Part shown: piece after piece, positions 1-9,515 of the stretch
Layout of the letters: every line of letters starts with the position of its first letter
Position numbering within the stretch: position 1 is the stretch's first letter
Source: JAANXG01 sp049583715
Lineage (GTDB): Bacteria > Pseudomonadota > Gammaproteobacteria > Arenicellales > JAANXG01
NCBI GenBank assembly: GCA_049583715.1
Contig: JBAUWJ010000135.1
Location: forward strand, 8,885 to 72,884
Length of the DNA stretch: 64,000 nt
Direction of reading: 5' to 3'
Notes under the pieces: generated by a model
Database searches by the model: none
Told to the model about the DNA's origin: nothing
What the model saw: the letters and a program-made list of their open reading frames with translations, nothing else
Made by a program: the position numbers and the translations under genes

Positions 1-139
1 ACCCACAGGGAGTCCCGGCCGCCCCGCAGGAGATCAGAATAAGGCTTGGGACGGCCGTGAACCAAGTCTGGACGCCGACGTCCCGAACGCCTATTGTCGC
101 CCCTTTTGACGGTCTTCTCTCTCATGCCCGGCGCCCTCC

Positions 140-1054
140 ATGTCCGTTGATGCGAACCACGCCGCCGACGCGCATTCCAGCGGCCGGGCCTATCTGCTTC
201 TGACCATGACGACCTTCTGCTGGGGCGCCAATTCGGTGTTCGGGCGCCTGGCGGTGGGGCAGATTTCTCCCATGCTTCTGGTGTCGCTGCGTTGGCTGGG
301 CTCGGTGATCCTGCTGCTGGTCGTTTCCAGGCGCAGCCTTCGTGAAGACTGGCCGACGCTGCGGCGGCACCTGCCTTTCCTTGCGGCAATGGGCATCCTC
401 GGGTTCACTACCTTCAACGCGCTGTTCTACGTCGCGGCCCACTACACCACCGCCGTCAACATGGGCATCATCCAGGGGTCCATGCCGGTGTTCGTGCTGA
501 TCGGTGCGTTCCTCGCCTACCGGACACCGGTGACGGGGCTGCAGATGGCGGGGGTGGCCGTGACCCTGATCGGCGTCATCACCGTGGGAATCCACGGAAG
601 CCTGGAACGGCTCGCCGCGCTGACCATCAACAGAGGCGACGCCCTGATGGTGATCGCGTGCACCCTGTACGCCGGCTACGCGGTGGGTCTGCCGCGGCGG
701 CCGGCGGTCTCTTCGCTGGGGATGTTCACGGTGATCGCCGGCGCGGCCTTCCTCGCGTCGATTCCGCTGGTGATCGGTGAGGCGGCCATGGGTCAATTCC
801 AGTGGCCGACCGTCACGGGCTGGATCGTGCTGGTCCTGGTCACCCTGTTCCCCTCCTTTCTCGCTCAGATCTGGTTCATACAGGGCGTGGCGTTGATTGG
901 TCCCGGGCGGGCGGGGATATTCATCAATCTGGTGCCGGTCTTTGCGTCGATCCTCGCGGTGCTGATCCTGAGCGAGCCCTTCCGGGCGTATCACGCGCTG
1001 GCCCTCTGCTTCGTGCTCGGCGGCATCTGGCTGGCAGAGCGCACCCGGCGCTGA
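140..1054 (+). CDS. EamA/DMT-family inner-membrane transporter
   Basis: 304 aa, almost entirely hydrophobic, with about ten membrane segments arranged as two tandem EamA-type halves. The first half starts at the AYLLLTMTTFCWGANSVFGR region and the second after residue about 165 (GDALMVIACTLYAGYAVG). The length is normal for drug/metabolite transporter superfamily exporters. These typically export amino acids, nucleobases or other small metabolites, but the substrate cannot be read from the sequence. The ATG at 140 is used because it leads straight into the first membrane segment. The next gene (HDAC-like) starts 109 bp downstream on the same strand and is not clearly coupled to it. Confidence 0.88.
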   Translation: MSVDANHAADAHSSGRAYLLLTMTTFCWGANSVFGRLAVGQISPMLLVSLRWLGSVILLLVVSRRSLREDWPTLRRHLPFLAAMGILGFTTFNALFYVAAHYTTAVNMGIIQGSMPVFVLIGAFLAYRTPVTGLQMAGVAVTLIGVITVGIHGSLERLAALTINRGDALMVIACTLYAGYAVGLPRRPAVSSLGMFTVIAGAAFLASIPLVIGEAAMGQFQWPTVTGWIVLVLVTLFPSFLAQIWFIQGVALIGPGRAGIFINLVPVFASILAVLILSEPFRAYHALALCFVLGGIWLAERTRR

Positions 1055-1162
1055 AACCTCGACCGCGGAAGAGCTGCCTCGCCCCCGTGCGCGAGAGGCG
1101 ATGACAATGCGCCGGCCGAAGCGGGATAATCGGCAAAGTCTTCCACCCGCCTGGACCGCAAC

Positions 1163-2086
1163 GTGCCTACCGCCTATATCACCCACCCTGCATGCGCGAA
1201 GCACCGCATGATCGAGGGACATCCCGAAGATCCGGCCCGCATCCACGCCATAGAGAACCGGCTGATCTCGCAGCGGCTCCTCGATCTGATGGCCGTCTAC
1301 GACGCGCCCGAGGCCACGCGCAGGGAGATCGAGCGGGTGCACGACCACGCTTACATTCAGTCCCTCATCGACAAATCGCCAAGGGAAGGCCTCGTGCATA
1401 TCGATCCGGACACGTATATGAATCCCGGGACACTGCCCGCGGCCATGCGTGCCGCGGGGGCCGGGGTGATGGCCGTCGACCTGGTCATGCGGGGAACCGC
1501 GCACAACGCGTTCTGTAACATCCGGCCGCCGGGCCATCACGCGGAGCGCGATCAGGCCATGGGCTTCTGCTTCATCAACAATGTCGCCGTGGCGGCCGCC
1601 CACGCCTTGACCCACGAGGGCATCGAGCGCGTCGCGATACTCGATTTCGACGTCCACTACGGCAACGGCACCCGCGATATCTTTCTGAGCGACGAGCGGG
1701 TCATGCTGTGCTCCCTCTACGAGAGCAACCTGTATCCCTTCGTCGACGTGCCGCCGGTCGAGAACCACCACGTGAACTCCGCATTGCCCGGTCACGGCTT
1801 CGCGCGGGCGATGCGCGAAGCCGTCGTCGACGCCTGGGTGCCGGCCCTGGACCGGTTCGCTCCACAGTTCTACGTGATCTCCGCCGGCTTCGACGCCCAT
1901 CGCGAGGACGAGCTCAGCCGCGGCGACATGACGGAAAGGGACTATCAGTGGATTACAAGGCAGATCATGGATCTTGCCGACCGCCACGCAGGCGGAAAGC
2001 TGGTGTCGATGCTGGAGGGCGGATACGCGCTGGATGCTCTGGCCCGCTCGACGGTCGAGCACGTGCGCTGCCTGATGGGGGTTTGA
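1163..2086 (+). CDS. Histone deacetylase family protein (class II-like, AcuC/acetylpolyamine amidohydrolase type)
   Basis: 307 aa zinc-dependent deacylase. The diagnostic motifs are all visible: PPGHH at 122-126 (charge-relay histidines), GFCFINN at 134-140, LDFDVHYGNG with zinc ligands D163 and H165, SAGFDAH with zinc ligand D244, and the catalytic tyrosine Y288 in LEGGY, which marks the class II-like branch. Family members deacetylate protein lysines or acetylated polyamines. The start codon is GTG. The neighbour 21 bp downstream encodes a Pat-like lysine acetyltransferase, so a role in reversing protein acetylation is a reasonable inference. Polyamine or other amide substrates remain possible. 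Confidence 0.93.
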   Translation: MPTAYITHPACAKHRMIEGHPEDPARIHAIENRLISQRLLDLMAVYDAPEATRREIERVHDHAYIQSLIDKSPREGLVHIDPDTYMNPGTLPAAMRAAGAGVMAVDLVMRGTAHNAFCNIRPPGHHAERDQAMGFCFINNVAVAAAHALTHEGIERVAILDFDVHYGNGTRDIFLSDERVMLCSLYESNLYPFVDVPPVENHHVNSALPGHGFARAMREAVVDAWVPALDRFAPQFYVISAGFDAHREDELSRGDMTERDYQWITRQIMDLADRHAGGKLVSMLEGGYALDALARSTVEHVRCLMGV

Positions 2087-2107
2087 GATCCCCGGGTCCA
2101 ACCGCTC

Positions 2108-4774
2108 ATGAGCGTCCGCAACCTCGAATACCTGTTTCGCCCGCGATCCGTCGCGGTGGTGGGGGCGTCGAACCGGGCCGACAGCGTCGGCCGGGCCGTG
2201 ATGCGCAACCTCCTCGGCGGCGGCTTCCCGGGAACGGTCATGCCCGTCAATCCCGGCCACAAGTCGGTGACCGGCGTGCTGGCCTACCCTGACGTCAGGC
2301 ACCTGCCCGAACGGGCCGACCTCGCGGTCGTCTGCACTCCGCCCCGCACGGTGCCCCGCATCATCGCCGACCTCGGGGAGCACGGGACGCGAGCGGCGGT
2401 GGTGCTGAGCGCCGGGCTGCGACAGGTCGTGATGGACGACGGCCGGAACGTCGAGGAGGCCATGCTCGACGCGGCCCGCCCGCACCTGCTTCGAATCCTC
2501 GGCGGAAACTGCCTGGGGGTGCTGGTCCCCGGTCTGGATCTGAACGCCAGCTTCTCCCATATCCCCGCGCTCCCCGGGCGGGTCGCCCTGATCCATCAGT
2601 CGGGCGCCCTGTGCACCGCGCTGCTCGACTGGGCCACGTCGAACGGGATCGGTTTCTCGCATTTCGTTTCCATCGGCGACAGCGCCGACATCGACTTCGG
2701 GGACGTCCTGGACTACCTCGCCAGCGAACCGTCGGCCCATTCGATCCTCATGTATGTCGAGGCCGTGACGGGAGCGCGCAAGTTCATGTCGGCAGCCCGG
2801 GCCGCCGCCCGCAACAAGCCGGTCATCCTCGTCAAGGCGGCCCGCGTACGGGAGGGAGCGCCGGCGACCGCGTCCCACACGGGCGCGATGATGAGCTCGG
2901 ACGATGTCTACGATACCGCGATCCGGCGGGCGGGGATGCTGCGGGTATTCAGCACCCGTGAGATGTTCGATGCGGTGGAAACCCTCGGGATCGGCCCCCG
3001 TATTACGGGCGAGCGCCTGGCCATCGTCACCAATGGCGTCGGGCCCGGCGTCATCGCCACCGACGCCTTGATATTCGGCGGCGGCGCCCTCGCGCAGCTC
3101 GGCGCCGACACCGTGAAGCGCCTCGACGACGTTCTGCCACCGCTGTGGTCGCGCCGCAACCCCGTGGACCTGGCCGGAGACGCGGACGGCGAGCGCTACG
3201 CGAAAGCGCTGGAGATCCTGATGGACGACGAGAAGGTTGGAACCGTCCTGGTGCTGCATGCGCCGACCGCCGTGGTCTCCAGCGACGAAGCCGTCCGCGG
3301 CGTGATCCGGGCCGGCGGCGGCAAGCGAAGGAACCGGATCATTGCAAGCTGGCTCGGCGGCGACACGGTCGCCAACGCCCGGCGTATGCTCACCGAGGCC
3401 GGCATCCCCAACTACGATACGCCCGACGAGGCAGTGCGGGCCTTCCTGCACATCGTGCGCTACCAACGCAATCAGGCGCTGTTGATGGAGACCCCCGTCT
3501 CGATCCCCGAAGACTTCGCGCCCGATACCGACAAAGCCCGCTCGATCATCGAGCGGGCGCTGGCCGACGGTCGCGACATGCTCACCGAGACCGAAGCCAA
3601 GGAGGTGCTCGCCGCTTACGGCGTGCCGGTCGTGGAGACGCGCGTCGCGTCCAGTCCCGAGCAGGCGTCCGAGGTGGCAGCGTCCATCGGCTTTCCGGTG
3701 GCCCTGAAAGTTCTTTCCGACAGGATCAGCCGCAAGTCGGAGGTCGGCGGCGTGGTGCTCGATCTCGACGGGGAGCGGGACGTGCTGCATGCCGCGCGCA
3801 ACATGAGCGCCCGCGTGCGCCGGCTGCGGCCCGAGGTCCAGGACGCGGCCTTCAGCGTGCAGCCCATGGCGCGCCGGCCGGGCGCCTTCGAACTGATTGT
3901 CGGCGCCGCTGCGGATCCGGTATTCGGGCCGGTCATCCTGTTCGGCGAAGGCGGCACGGCGGTGGAGCTGATCGACGACAAGGCGGTGGCGCTGCCGCCG
4001 CTCAACATGAAGCTCGCCATGGAGCTGGTGGGCTCCACCCGGGTCGCCCGGCGGCTCGGAGGCCACGCCGGCCGGCGGGGCGCGGACCTCGAGAAGATCG
4101 GCGGCGTGCTCATCCGGATATCGCAGCTCGTCGCGGACCTGCCCGAAGTCGCCGAGCTCGACATCAATCCCCTGCTGGCCGATGCAGACGGCGTTCTGGC
4201 GCTGGACGCTCGCATCCGCGTCGTGGCGACGGACCAGGCGGGGCCCGACCGGCTGGCCATCCGGCCCTATCCGAAGCAGCTCGAGGAGCACACGCGGATC
4301 GGGGACATGGACCTGTTGCTGCGCCCGATCAGACCCGAGGACGAGCCGACCCACAAGGCCTTCGTCGACAGCCTCGAGCCTCAGGATGTGCGCTTCAGGT
4401 TCTTCGGCATGGTCCGCTACTTCGCGCACGACCAGCTTGCCCGCTTTACCCAGATCGACTATGACCGCGAGATGGCGTTCATAGCCGTGGATACCGCGAC
4501 ACGGGAAACGCTTGGCGTCGTACGCGCCGTCTCCGACCCGGACAACGTCACCGCCGAGTTCGCCATCATTGTCGGCTCACACCTGAAAGGCAAAGGGCTC
4601 GGCCACGCTCTGCTCTCCAAAATGATCGCCTACTGCCGCAGCCGGGGCACCCGCTACCTCGTCGGCGAAGTGCTGGCCGAGAACGACCGCATGATCGCGC
4701 TCGCCAGGAAGCTGGGCTTCGCGATCTCGCCGGAGTCGACGGGGAAGGTCAAGAAGATGAACCTGCGGCTGTAG
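2108..4774 (+). CDS. Pat/YfiQ-like protein: NDP-forming acyl-CoA synthetase-like region fused to GNAT acetyltransferase
   Basis: 888 aa, matching the length of enterobacterial Pat/YfiQ lysine acetyltransferases. An N-terminal CoA-binding domain (about 1-135; VAVVGAS motif) is followed by succinyl-CoA-synthetase-like domains, with H257 in SHTGA at the position of the phospho-histidine of ADP-forming acetyl-CoA synthetases. An ATP-grasp domain (about 490-700) and a C-terminal GNAT domain (about 720-888) follow, with the acetyl-CoA pyrophosphate loop LKGKGLG. Family knowledge: such proteins acetylate and silence acetyl-CoA synthetase and other enzymes, with the synthetase-like half often acting as a regulatory sensor. 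Retention of the histidine means catalytic ligase activity cannot be excluded. It is transcribed with the upstream HDAC-like gene (21 bp gap). Confidence 0.92.
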   Translation: MSVRNLEYLFRPRSVAVVGASNRADSVGRAVMRNLLGGGFPGTVMPVNPGHKSVTGVLAYPDVRHLPERADLAVVCTPPRTVPRIIADLGEHGTRAAVVLSAGLRQVVMDDGRNVEEAMLDAARPHLLRILGGNCLGVLVPGLDLNASFSHIPALPGRVALIHQSGALCTALLDWATSNGIGFSHFVSIGDSADIDFGDVLDYLASEPSAHSILMYVEAVTGARKFMSAARAAARNKPVILVKAARVREGAPATASHTGAMMSSDDVYDTAIRRAGMLRVFSTREMFDAVETLGIGPRITGERLAIVTNGVGPGVIATDALIFGGGALAQLGADTVKRLDDVLPPLWSRRNPVDLAGDADGERYAKALEILMDDEKVGTVLVLHAPTAVVSSDEAVRGVIRAGGGKRRNRIIASWLGGDTVANARRMLTEAGIPNYDTPDEAVRAFLHIVRYQRNQALLMETPVSIPEDFAPDTDKARSIIERALADGRDMLTETEAKEVLAAYGVPVVETRVASSPEQASEVAASIGFPVALKVLSDRISRKSEVGGVVLDLDGERDVLHAARNMSARVRRLRPEVQDAAFSVQPMARRPGAFELIVGAAADPVFGPVILFGEGGTAVELIDDKAVALPPLNMKLAMELVGSTRVARRLGGHAGRRGADLEKIGGVLIRISQLVADLPEVAELDINPLLADADGVLALDARIRVVATDQAGPDRLAIRPYPKQLEEHTRIGDMDLLLRPIRPEDEPTHKAFVDSLEPQDVRFRFFGMVRYFAHDQLARFTQIDYDREMAFIAVDTATRETLGVVRAVSDPDNVTAEFAIIVGSHLKGKGLGHALLSKMIAYCRSRGTRYLVGEVLAENDRMIALARKLGFAISPESTGKVKKMNLRL

Positions 4775-4803
4775 CGGCCGTCGATACGGCGGCGCCGTGC
4801 CGT

Positions 4804-6051
4804 TCACACTCCTCCCTGGTGGTGGAGTGACCCTTCGCGCTTGAAGAACAGGAACCAAAGCAGCGTCAGCGCCTCCAGGACCAACAGCCCGGACAGCGCC
4901 ACCCGGTAGCCCTCCGTCGAGAAGGTGTCGCCGCTCGACCAGTACTGGATGATGACGCCGATGCCCCACTGGAACAGGAATGCCCCGAGGAAGACGAGCA
5001 CGTTGATGGCCGCATTGACACGGCCCGAGATCCGTTTCGGGAATCGCTGGGTCAGGGCGGCGTAGTACAGGATGCTGCCGGACCCGAAAAAGCCGAAGGC
5101 CACCCAGCATGCGAGCGGCGGAGCGTGGCTCTGCATCACCACCAGGACGATGATCGGCACCGACGCCGTAACCACGCAGGAGGTCGCGGTGGTGAATGGG
5201 GATACGCCCTTGCTGCCGAGAGAGGACGCCACGCTGCCCAGCACCACGAATCCCGCGATCATGGCGCCGGTCATCGCGGCCAGGACGTTCGCGGCCCCCG
5301 CCCGGTCCAGTCCGGCCACATCCTGCAGCCACGTCCCGGCCCACAGGCTGGTCACTGACAGAAAGGTCGCCTGAGAAACCACCGTCAGGGGAATGACGCG
5401 CAGGAACAACGGGCTCTTGAACACCGTGGCAAAGCCCTGAGCACTGCCTTGTTCATGGGGTCCGGCATGCGTGCTGCGATCCGGCACCATCGTGAACATG
5501 AAGACCGCCACGGCGATGCACGCCGCACCCAGAAGTTGAAACACGCCTTGCCATCCGAGCAACGGCAGGCTCATCTCCAACGGCCGCGTCCCGGTCAGTG
5601 CGCCGAGACCTCCGGCGGCCATCTGCAGCCCGTTGATTCGCGGCAGCCGGTCGATCGGAAACCACTCCACATAGGCCTTGAAGGCCGCCATCAGACAAGC
5701 CGACACGCCGAGGCCGATCAGGGCCCGGCCGATGATCAGCCCGTTCACGCTCCTGGACAACGAGAATACGAACGCGCCGAGCGCCGCGACCAGCAACAAA
5801 GCCGACTCCACACGGCGAGGGCCGAAGCGGTCCAGCAGATAGCCGAGCGGCAGCTGGAACGACGCGAAGGCCAGGAAGTACGTGCTGGTCAGGAGCCCGA
5901 GCACGGAGCTGTCCAGCGCAAGGTCTGCACGAAGGTCGCCCGCGATGACGGCATTCACCACGCGAAAGAGGTAGGAAAGGAAATAGCCCAGCGCGAAAGG
6001 CAGATAGACCCTGAAGACGAGGGTCGCGGGTGAAGGCCGGTCGTCGTGCAT
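4804..6051 (-). CDS. MFS transporter
   Basis: About 415 aa if started at the ATG at 6051 (MHDDRPSPATL). An in-frame upstream start at 6114 would add 21 residues with no membrane or family character, so I prefer the shorter form. There are twelve hydrophobic segments. The MFS signature loop between helices 2 and 3 is visible as GYLLDRFGPRR. The overall pattern resembles the anion:cation symporter and nitrate/sugar-phosphate-like MFS branches, but the substrate is not identifiable. The gene is convergent with the acetyltransferase gene, with only 29 bp between the stop codons. It is divergent from bolA. Confidence 0.85.
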   Translation of the reverse strand: MHDDRPSPATLVFRVYLPFALGYFLSYLFRVVNAVIAGDLRADLALDSSVLGLLTSTYFLAFASFQLPLGYLLDRFGPRRVESALLLVAALGAFVFSLSRSVNGLIIGRALIGLGVSACLMAAFKAYVEWFPIDRLPRINGLQMAAGGLGALTGTRPLEMSLPLLGWQGVFQLLGAACIAVAVFMFTMVPDRSTHAGPHEQGSAQGFATVFKSPLFLRVIPLTVVSQATFLSVTSLWAGTWLQDVAGLDRAGAANVLAAMTGAMIAGFVVLGSVASSLGSKGVSPFTTATSCVVTASVPIIVLVVMQSHAPPLACWVAFGFFGSGSILYYAALTQRFPKRISGRVNAAINVLVFLGAFLFQWGIGVIIQYWSSGDTFSTEGYRVALSGLLVLEALTLLWFLFFKREGSLHHQGGV

Positions 6052-6149
6052 CGGCGAATGATTCACGAAGGGCAAAGGCTTTGCAAGCGAGGCCACCCTC
6101 GGCGGAGCGGGCACCGTTGTGTTATCGTTGCCTCACCTGAAACAGAACT

Positions 6150-6173
6150 CCCTCTCCCGCCGGCGGGAGAGGG
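6150..6173. repeat. Perfect palindrome of the CCCTCTCCC repeat family
   Basis: CCCTCTCCCGCC followed immediately by GGCGGGAGAGGG forms a perfect 24-bp palindrome in the divergent gap between the MFS gene and bolA. It is the core of the composite repeat seen near 15.15, 42.65, 57.7 and 63.7-64.0 kb. Confidence 0.85.
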
Positions 6174-6249
6174 AGTATCGGCAAGTGACCTTTTTACTTT
6201 GATGAATGATCCGACGCAGTCCCAGGTAAGGCCCGGAGCCAAATACCCC

Positions 6250-6576
6250 ATGCCCATGCAGTCGCAGCTCGAGAAGAAACTGAGCGAGTCCTTGAAACCC
6301 ATGCATCTCGAAGTGGTCAACGAGAGCTACATGCACAACGTGCCCGAAGGCTCGGAGTCGCACTTCAAGGTCGTCGTCGTCTCGGAAGCTTTCGAGAACC
6401 AGCCGCGGGTCGCCCGCCACCGGATGGTGAACGAGGCCGTGGCCGAGGAGCTCGTGGCCGGCATCCATGCCTTCTCGGTCAATGCCATGACCCCCTCGGA
6501 GTGGTTCGATAAGGGCGGGCAGTCCATTCAGTCACCCCCCTGCCTGGGCGGCTCCAAGGCCGAGAAGACCCCCTGA
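6250..6576 (+). CDS. bolA: BolA family protein
   Basis: 108 aa from the ATG at 6250. GGAG at 6235-6238 is 11 nt upstream and supports this start. An in-frame ATG at 6202 would add 16 residues, and another ATG lies at 6256. The protein matches BolA along its length, with the signature LEVVNESYMHNVPEGSESHF followed by KVVVVSEAF, RHRMVNEAVAEEL and the C-terminal SPPCLGG. BolA proteins are small KH-like proteins that partner monothiol glutaredoxins in iron-sulfur handling and influence morphology and stress responses. No glutaredoxin gene is adjacent. The downstream region carries a two-hairpin repeat. Confidence 0.93.
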   Translation: MPMQSQLEKKLSESLKPMHLEVVNESYMHNVPEGSESHFKVVVVSEAFENQPRVARHRMVNEAVAEELVAGIHAFSVNAMTPSEWFDKGGQSIQSPPCLGGSKAEKTP

Positions 6577-6607
6577 TCGGTCTGTCGTATTCGCGAGCCA
6601 CGCGTAG

Positions 6608-6716
6608 GTCGGGCTTCAGCCCGACAAACCCCCTTCAGTCGGAATAAATTCCGACCCACTTCGGATGTGGGGAGTGCCGCGGGCCATCGGGAACGGAGCG
6701 CGGCCGACCCACAATC
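6608..6716. repeat. Two-hairpin dispersed repeat plus part of the 53-bp unit
   Basis: Hairpin A is GTCGGGCTtcAGCCCGAC (6608-6625). A 12-nt spacer ending in CA leads to hairpin B, GTCGGAATaaATTCCGAC (6638-6655), followed by CCACTTCGGATGTGGGGAGT and a GGCCGACCCACA tail. The same arrangement recurs near 11.55, 11.8 and 37.73 kb. It sits between the convergent bolA and TauE/SafE genes, so it could also act as a bidirectional terminator. Confidence 0.85.
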
Positions 6717-6718
6717 GT

Positions 6719-7519
6719 CTACAGCCCCAGCAAGCCCCACAGCATGTGCAGTCCGAGCACCGTGACAAATACGGCGAAGACCCGCCGCAACGTCGTCTCG
6801 GATAAGCGATGCGCGAGGCGCGCGCCTAGCGGCGCCGCGGCGGTGCTGGCAGCGACGATGCCGGCGAAGGCCGGCAGCGAGACGTAGCCGAAGGTCCACG
6901 GCGGCAGACCCGGTTGATTCCACCCGCCGACGATGTAGCCGACCGCGCCACCGAGAGCGATGGGCAGGCCAATCGCCGCCGAGGTGCCGATGGCGCGCTT
7001 GACCGGCACGCTGCACCAGGTGAGAAACGGGACGGTGAGGGACCCGCCGCCGATACCGAACAGCGCCGAGACGGTGCCGATAGACAGACCCGCGAGATTC
7101 ATGCCGGCGGGGCCCGGAAGCTGCCTGTGCGCGTCGGTGATCGTGGTGCCGCGTGAGAACTGCGCCGCGACGCAGAACAGGAACACCACGAACATCCATT
7201 GCAAAGTACGGCTCGCGAGATGATCGGCGATCGCCGCTCCCAGCAGCGTACCGACCACTATCGCCGGCGCCAGGCGACGGAATACTCCCATGTCGAGGCT
7301 CCCACGGCGGTAGTGCGCGGAGGCGGACGAGAGGGACGTGAAGACGATGGTGGAGAGCGAGGTGCCGATGGAGAGCTGCATGACGCTTTGCGGCGCGATG
7401 CCCTGCCGGTCGAACATGATCACCAGCACCGGCACGATGATCGCGCCGCCGCCGATGCCGAGCAGGCCGGCCATGACGCCGGCCAGGCCGCCCATGATCA
7501 GCAGCTCGATGATATCCAA
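6719..7519 (-). CDS. Sulfite/sulfonate exporter TauE/SafE family protein
   Basis: 266 aa with about eight membrane segments and the internal duplication typical of TauE/SafE proteins. GIGGG occurs early in the first half (LLGIGGGAIIVP) and again in the second half (LFGIGGGSLTVP). Some family members export sulfite or sulfoacetate during taurine and sulfonate breakdown, while many others have unknown anion substrates. The window contains a sulfite-producing taurine pathway at 18-26.8 kb, so sulfite export is plausible. The gene is not adjacent to that cluster, however. It lies 66 bp downstream of the dinB-like gene on the same strand. Confidence 0.88.
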   Translation of the reverse strand: MDIIELLIMGGLAGVMAGLLGIGGGAIIVPVLVIMFDRQGIAPQSVMQLSIGTSLSTIVFTSLSSASAHYRRGSLDMGVFRRLAPAIVVGTLLGAAIADHLASRTLQWMFVVFLFCVAAQFSRGTTITDAHRQLPGPAGMNLAGLSIGTVSALFGIGGGSLTVPFLTWCSVPVKRAIGTSAAIGLPIALGGAVGYIVGGWNQPGLPPWTFGYVSLPAFAGIVAASTAAAPLGARLAHRLSETTLRRVFAVFVTVLGLHMLWGLLGL

Positions 7520-7585
7520 CTCGGCCTCAGCCCCGCCGGGTGCTCGATTCCTGCCGCAGACCGCCCTTCGATCCGTCGTCGGTAC

Positions 7586-8089
7586 TCATACCTCCGGCGA
7601 CGCCGGCAGGGCGATCAGGTCGGTGACGCCGTAGTCCTTCCCCAACTGCGAAAGTGCGGCGGTGATCTGGCCGCGATGGTGGGTCTGATGGTTGAACAGG
7701 TGCGTGACGGCGATCCACAGGGGGCAGCTCTTCTGGGCCGGCCTGCTGATGCTCGTATAGTGCAGCTCGCCCGCCAGCTCCGCCTCGGTGAGGCCGGCGG
7801 TCCAGTCGAGAATGAGGCGGTCGGTCTCGGCCCGCGCACGGCGCAGCCCGTCGAAGTCGGAGAACAGCTCCTGGTCGAGGCCGGTGACTTCGAAAGGCTC
7901 CCCGAGGAAGCGGCCGAGCCAGACCTTGTCCGCCAGGAGCAGGTGGTTCAAGCTCCCGTGGATGGAGCCGAAGAACAGGCCGCGGTCCGTCTTTCTTTCA
8001 CTATCCGAAAGACCATCGCAGACCTCGAAGAGCTTCTCGTTCATCCACACGTTGTAGCGAGCCAGGGTGATTGCCTGTTCGGGTCTCAT
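7586..8089 (-). CDS. DinB/YfiT-family four-helix metal-binding protein
   Basis: 167 aa from the ATG at 8089, which has GAGG a few bases upstream; an upstream in-frame start at 8173 looks spurious. The sequence starts MRPEQAITLARYNVWMNEKL. It carries the histidines characteristic of DinB proteins: one in the FGSIHGSLNHLLLADKVWL stretch and more in THLFNHQTHHRGQI. DinB-superfamily members form four-helix bundles with a His3 metal site. Some are bacillithiol- or mycothiol-dependent transferases, but most are uncharacterised. It probably shares a transcript with the downstream TauE/SafE gene and is divergent from hpt. Confidence 0.88.
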   Translation of the reverse strand: MRPEQAITLARYNVWMNEKLFEVCDGLSDSERKTDRGLFFGSIHGSLNHLLLADKVWLGRFLGEPFEVTGLDQELFSDFDGLRRARAETDRLILDWTAGLTEAELAGELHYTSISRPAQKSCPLWIAVTHLFNHQTHHRGQITAALSQLGKDYGVTDLIALPASPEV

Positions 8090-8228
8090 TGTTTCGCCTC
8101 TGTCTTCGGTTCGGGTATGTCTGTCTCGTGCCGGCGGGCCCGCCGGAGCTGCGCGCCCGCCCACCGTGCCCACCGACTACACTACAATAACGCGTCGAGA
8201 ACGGCCACTCATCTCGAAGGGGGTGTCA

Positions 8229-8798
<570 letters not shown>

Positions 8799-8923
8799 TC
8801 GCGACGAAACCGGGATCGGCCGTCATACGGCTTCCTGTTGCTGGACTTCAACCTGAGTGCCTTGTCACAGTCGACGACGACATCACAGCCATATCCCTGA
8901 TCGGGACGGCGGGGCGCGTCGTC

Positions 8924-9496
8924 CTATCTCTTCAAGGACTTATCCAGCTCGGCGATGGCGTCCTTCCAGCCGGGCTTGTTCGCATAGATCTCCTCGACGC
9001 TCATTCCTTCCACCTCATGAGGAAACACCAGCCACTTGTCGGTTTCGTGGATGTAGAAGTCTGGTGTCAGGTTCGTCCGGTTGCTGGCGGGCTTGTAGTA
9101 CACGGTAGCGATGCGCACGTCGTGGGGCAGGTTTTTCCGGGACTTTGCCGCGAGCGCGCTCAGCACGGCCTCCAGGCTGTGGCCGCTGTCGAACACGTCG
9201 TCCACGATCAGCAGGGAATCCTCGGCATTCATTCGCTGGACCAGGTAGCTCAAGCCGTGCACGCGAACGGTCTTGCTCCGCTCTCCTATCCCGGTGTAGG
9301 ACGAGGTCCTGATCGCGATATGGTCGGTGGAGACGCCGTAGTATTCGAGCAGCTCCTGGACCACGATTCCCACGGGGCTACCGCCGCGCCAGACGCCCGC
9401 CATGAAGTCCGGCCTGAAGCCGCTCTCGAGAATGCTGGCGCCGAGCCGCACTGAATCTTCGAGCAGCTCCTGGGCACCGATGTATTTCTTGTCCAA
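8924..9496 (-). CDS. Purine-type phosphoribosyltransferase (HPRT/XPRT-like)
   Basis: 190 aa. I place the start at a TTG codon (9496) because a strong GGGGGAG ribosome-binding site lies 6 nt upstream and the only in-frame ATG is at 9553, inside the neighbouring LOG gene. The PRPP loop LLIVDDVFDSGHSL is at about 95-108. The sequence ADFMAGVWRGGSPVG-like region (30-43, GVWRGGSP) resembles Gpt/XPRT-type enzymes. The C-terminus KWLVFPHE is also typical of that group. The base specificity (xanthine, guanine or hypoxanthine) is not readable. It lies 19 bp downstream of the LOG gene and is probably co-transcribed with it. Confidence 0.85.
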   Translation of the reverse strand: MDKKYIGAQELLEDSVRLGASILESGFRPDFMAGVWRGGSPVGIVVQELLEYYGVSTDHIAIRTSSYTGIGERSKTVRVHGLSYLVQRMNAEDSLLIVDDVFDSGHSLEAVLSALAAKSRKNLPHDVRIATVYYKPASNRTNLTPDFYIHETDKWLVFPHEVEGMSVEEIYANKPGWKDAIAELDKSLKR

Positions 9497-9515
9497 GACT
9501 GTCTCCCCCAGCCGG

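Noticed and set aside
122..4429. A 1435-codon open frame on the minus strand
   Set aside because: It is antisense to the DMT, HDAC-like and Pat-like genes, which have clear motifs. The frame is open because of high GC content, and its product is low-complexity Arg/His/Gly-rich sequence with no family features.
6046..6201. N-terminal extension of BolA
   Set aside because: The extra residues are encoded by the CCCTCTCCC palindrome and flanking sequence and do not resemble BolA.
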